A program made the translations under genes and the position numbers. Source: Chromera velia (taxonomy: Eukaryota > Sar > Chromeraceae). From it: a stretch of DNA of 22,145 nucleotides. Location: contig JAHBMJ010002153.1 of the NCBI GenBank assembly GCA_018398765.1, positions 1 through 22,145 on the forward strand, written 5' to 3'. Shown one piece after another: positions 19,051 through 22,145 of the stretch; the stretch's first letter is position 1; every line of letters begins with the position of its first letter. The notes below the pieces were generated by a model that was not told the DNA's origin, did not search any database, and worked only from the letters and a program-made list of their open reading frames with translations.

Positions 19051-19919
19051 CAGTCAGTCAGCTAGTCAGCCAGTCAGCGAGCCGGTCATACAGCAGTCAG
19101 TCCGTATGTACGTGAGTCACTGCATAAGCCGTTCAGTCTACCATGCAGTAAGCCAGTCAGTTAGCCACTCATCTCGCCAGTCACGGTGAGTCATGCACAA
19201 TCAGTCAGTCGGCCAGTTAGTCAGCCAGTCAGCCACTCAGCCAGTCAGCCAGCCTGTGAGCGAGCAAGTCAGCACTCAATCCGTAAGCCGTTCAGCTCGT
19301 TGGTCAGTCAGCCAGCAGCCACATTCAGTCACCATCAGTCAGCCGGCACGTCAGTTAGCCACCCAGTCAGGCAGCCAGCCAACTAGCCAGTCAGTCAGTG
19401 AGCCGGTCAGTCGGTCAGTCGGTCAGTCCGTCAGTCAGTCAGTCAGTCAGCCTGTCAGTCAGTCAGTCAGTCAGTCAGTCAGCCTGTCATTCAGTGAGTC
19501 AGTGAGTCAGTCAGTCAGTCAGCCTATCAGTCAGTCAGTCAATCAGCCTGTCATTCAGTGAGTCAGTGAGTCAGTCAGTCAGTGAGTCAGTCAGTCAGTG
19601 AGTCAGTGAGTCAGTCAGTGAGTCAGTCAGTCAGTGAGTCAGTCAGTCAGTCAGTGAGTCAGTGAGTCAGTCAGTCAGTCAGCCTGTCAGTCAGTGAGTC
19701 AGTCAGTCCAGTCAGTCAGTCAGTCGGCCTCGCAGCCAATCAGCCAGTCAGTCAGTCAATCAACCTCTCAGTCAATCAGTCAGTCATTCAGTCAGTCAGT
19801 CAGTCAGTCGGTCGGTCAATCGGTCAGTCAGTCAGAGTCAAAAAATGAGCCCATTAGTCAGTCTTTGAGTGTGTCAGTCAGATAGTCAGACAGCTAGTAG
19901 CCGAGTCACTCAGTCAGAC
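19051..19919 (+). repeat. AGTC tetranucleotide array, about 870 bases
   Basis: A long array of AGTC units with AGCC, AGTG, AGTT, GGTC and CGTC variants. The left 350 bases are the most degenerate and the centre (about 19400-19720) the purest. Longer blocks recur, such as CATTCAGTGAGTCAGTGAG at about 19490 and 19552. The plus strand is open over long stretches, giving Ser/Gln/Val-rich peptides, so the open frames here are a by-product of the repeat. Confidence 0.95.
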
Positions 19920-19921
19920 AA

Positions 19922-20520
19922 CCGGTTCATTCGTTCTGTGTGTATATTCGCAGGTCTGGTAGGTCAGCTTGGCACCTCAGTCGAGAGTGACTCGCATGCT
20001 GTGTGTTGGTGGGAGTTGACAGGAAAGGGGTTTGAAGCTGACACAGGCGGGAGGGTTCATGAGGCATAGTATAGACGGGTCTACATTCTCAGCAGGACCT
20101 CTCACCGCTCTCCGGTTCATTCGTTCTGTGTGTATATTCGTAGGTCTGGTAGGTCAGCTTACCACCTCAGTCGACAGTGACTCGCATGCTGTGTGTTGAT
20201 GGGAGTTGACAGGAAAGGGGTTTGAAGCTGATACAGGTGGGAGGGTTCGTGAGGCATAGTATGGACAGATCTACACTCTCATCAGGACCTCTCACCGCTC
20301 TCCGGTTCATTCGTTCTGTGTGTATATTCACACGTTTGGTAGGTCAGCTTGGCACCTCAGTCGAGAGTGGTTCGCATGCTGTGTGTTGGTGGGAGTTGAC
20401 AGGAAAGGATTTGAGGCTAACACAGGTGGGAGGGTTCGTGAGGCATAGTATGGACGGGTCTACATTCTCATCAGAACCTCTCACCGCTCTCTGGTTCATT
20501 CGTTCTGTGTGTATTTTCAG
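19922..20520. repeat. 190-bp tandem satellite, about 3.2 copies
   Basis: Units start with CCGGTTCATTCGTTCTG at 19922, 20112 and 20302 (spacing 190 each). A fourth, partial unit starts with CTGGTTCATTCG at 20491, after a 189-base unit. Copies differ at scattered bases only. The array directly follows the AGTC array. Open frames across it come from the repeat and shift between units because 190 is not a multiple of three. Confidence 0.95.
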
Positions 20521-20579
20521 TCCGGGTCGGTCATGTTACTTGGCAATTTGGTATGCTAGCAATTTGGCATCTCAGGAGG

Positions 20580-21410
20580 GAATAACATTTGAATTACAAT
20601 GAGTTAGAAGCTGAAACTGAGGCTGTAAAGCCTTCTAATATAAACCTATCACCGTGTTGAAATGCTTTTTTGATCTAGAGAAAAAAAGTGTGAAAGTGCA
20701 AAATATTTTTTCAGACTAGAAATGCAGTTAGGTTTGCCAGTGCTATGCATAACTGACCTAACTTTATAGTAAGTTTATACCCAAGAAAATAAATATTCAT
20801 AACTTTTGAATTATGATGAGTTAAAAGCTGAAATTGAAGCTGTAAAGCCTTCTAATATAAACCTATCACCGTGTTGAAATGCTTTTTTGATCTAGAGAAA
20901 AAAAGTGTGAAAGTGCAAAATATTTTTTCAGACTAGAAATGCAGTTAGGTTTGCTATGCATAACTGACCTGACTTTATAGTAAGTTTATACCCAAGAAAA
21001 TAAATATTCATAACTTTTGAATTATGATGAGTTAGAAGCTGAAATTGAAGCTGTAAAGCCGTCTAACATAAACCTATCACCATGTGGAAATCCTTTTTTG
21101 ATCTAGAGAAAAAAAGTGTGAAAGTGCAAAATATTTTTTCAGACTAGAAATGCAGACAGGTTTGCTATGCATAACTGACCTAACTTTATAGTAAGTTTAT
21201 ACCCAAGAAAATAAATATTCATAACTTTTGAATTACGATGAGTTAAAAGCTGAAATTGAAGCTGTAAAGCCTTTTAACATAAACCTATCACTGTGTTGAA
21301 ATGCCTTTTTGATCTAGAGAAAAAAAGTGTGAAAGTGCAAAATATTTTTTCAGACTAGAAATGCAGTTAGGTTTGCTATACATAACTGACCTAACTTTAT
21401 ACCCAAGAAA
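20580..21410. repeat. 211-bp tandem satellite, about 3.9 copies
   Basis: Units recur with GAATTA-type starts at 20591, 20808, 21019 and 21230 (spacings 217, 211, 211). The first unit carries six extra bases near GCCAGTGCTATGCAT. Units two and three differ at about 9 of 211 positions. The last copy lacks AGTAAGTTTAT-type sequence near its end and stops at CCCAAGAAAATA, where LINE coding sequence begins. The array is AT-rich and has no coding content. Confidence 0.95.
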
Positions 21411-22145
21411 ATAATCGAGCATGAGCTGGTCGTTGCAAACTCGTTCTTCCAGCACCCCCCACATCACAAAGGATCGTGGCAGCACCCACGCTCCAAGAAG
21501 TGGCATGAGCTTGACTACTTTCTGGTAAGGAGGAGGGATTTGAGCAGGGTGTGCGATGTCAGGGTGTTCAGGTCAATCGACTGTTGGTCCGACCATCGGT
21601 TTGTCGGTCTGAAAATCCGTCTCCCCGTTCGAAGAAAGCAGAAGCAGGACAGTGCGCAGCAAGCGTCGGATAAGCGGCGCCGCGTACTACCGAGCAAAAC
21701 GTTCGCACCCGCGCTCCGCGCCGCACTCGAAAAGCTCCCAAAAGTCACAGCCGCAGCAACAGCCGAACAACTGTGGGAGGAGACAGCCGTCACCATCCGC
21801 AGCGTCGCTGAAGCCACAACAGAAGACAAAGGCACACGCCCCGCACCAGAGTGGTTTGCAGAGACGTGTTCCCAACTGTTGCCGTTGCTTGAACACAAGA
21901 AGAAAGCAAGGGTTGTTTATGAGAATGCGAGTAGGAAGGGGGAGACGGGAGTTGAATCGAAACGCAGAGAGTACGTGCGAGCCCGCAATGCCGCAGCACA
22001 AGCCGTCAGAAGGGCCCGAAACGCCTGGTGGTCGCAGAAGGGACGAGAGCTCGAGGAGGCATTTGCAAGCAACAACTTCTCGAAGCTTCACCGCTTCTGG
22101 AAGGAGTTGCAGAGGCCTCAGGGCAGGCCCGGGATCAATGCGATC
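21411..22145 (+). CDS. Non-LTR retrotransposon ORF, endonuclease end and linker (partial)
   Basis: An uninterrupted frame of 245 codons runs to the window edge. It begins within a satellite/LINE junction without a start codon, so it is 5'-truncated. Early residues read ELVVANSFFQHPP, then KKWHELDYFLVRRRDLSRV (Asp35) and CWSDHRFVGLKIRL with Ser60-Asp61-His62. This is the typical last part of the apurinic-type (EEP fold) endonuclease of LINE ORF2 proteins, with the SDH motif holding the catalytic His. A basic, Ala/Arg-rich linker follows, with a WKELQRPQGRPG-type stretch that in such proteins precedes the reverse transcriptase. The transcriptase itself would lie beyond the window. The absence of stops suggests a fairly recent copy. 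The clade is not decided. Confidence 0.85.
   Translation, partial: MIEHELVVANSFFQHPPHHKGSWQHPRSKKWHELDYFLVRRRDLSRVCDVRVFRSIDCWSDHRFVGLKIRLPVRRKQKQDSAQQASDKRRRVLPSKTFAPALRAALEKLPKVTAAATAEQLWEETAVTIRSVAEATTEDKGTRPAPEWFAETCSQLLPLLEHKKKARVVYENASRKGETGVESKRREYVRARNAAAQAVRRARNAWWSQKGRELEEAFASNNFSKLHRFWKELQRPQGRPGINAI
21411..22145 (+). mobile_element. 5'-truncated LINE (continues past the right edge)
   Basis: The retrotransposon's coding strand is plus. Its visible left border coincides with the end of the last 211-bp satellite unit. 5' truncation is the usual result of incomplete target-primed reverse transcription. The 3' end and any target-site duplication are outside the window. Confidence 0.75.

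Noticed and set aside
19193..19561. A 122-codon Ser/Gln/Val-rich frame starting at an ATG
   Set aside because: It is simply the AGTC array translated; other frames of the same strand are also open.
20222..20602. A 126-codon frame across the 190-bp satellite
   Set aside because: It starts at a TTG and stays open only because one unit is 189 bases long; it is repeat translation.
19051..21410. CRISPR array
   Set aside because: The repeats are head-to-tail without unique spacers of constant length, and the context is eukaryotic.

Overview
The window is nuclear DNA from a eukaryote. One gene is split by three GT-AG introns, coding density is low, simple repeats are plentiful, and a non-LTR retrotransposon runs off the right edge. 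A protein on the minus strand starts with a signal peptide whose predicted cleavage falls just before a phenylalanine. That resembles the bipartite plastid-targeting leaders of algae with secondary, red-derived plastids. Together with the intron style and repeats, this suggests a photosynthetic alveolate such as a chromerid (Chromera-like). The lineage is an inference; no marker gene here settles it.

Layout. Positions 1-372 hold a CT microsatellite, a strong G-quadruplex motif and the 3' flank of the first gene. Positions 373-1041 (minus) encode a 222-residue ankyrin-repeat protein with a signal/transit-like leader. Positions 1042-2064 are the divergent intergenic region, which contains a degenerate tRNA-like sequence with recognisable Pol III A and B boxes. 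Positions 2065-7499 (plus) are a complete four-exon gene for phosphoribosylformylglycinamidine synthase (FGAM synthase, PurL/PFAS type, 1413 residues when spliced), the fourth step of de novo purine synthesis. A polyadenylation signal lies about 250 bases after its stop.

From about 7760 to the right edge I find no intact single-copy gene. This part holds microsatellites and AT-rich low-complexity DNA. It has two related elements with inverted ends (9646-10270 and 10304-10540, MITE-like) and a pair of 449-bp direct repeats (10836-11284 and 13700-14148) around 2.4 kb of non-coding DNA with a long polypurine tract. There is one candidate orphan first exon (18798-18863). Three different tandem arrays follow directly on each other: an AGTC tetranucleotide array, a 190-bp satellite and a 211-bp satellite. 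The last satellite ends abruptly in a 5'-truncated LINE open reading frame that encodes the end of an apurinic-type endonuclease domain.

The two genes at the left share an intergenic region of about 1 kb and are transcribed away from each other. Nothing in the sequence ties their functions together: one is a predicted cytosolic purine enzyme, the other a predicted secreted or plastid-directed ankyrin protein. The strongest candidates for undescribed biology are in the repeat landscape: the inverted-end element family, the 449-bp repeat pair with unevenly distributed substitutions, and the stacked satellites bordering the LINE.
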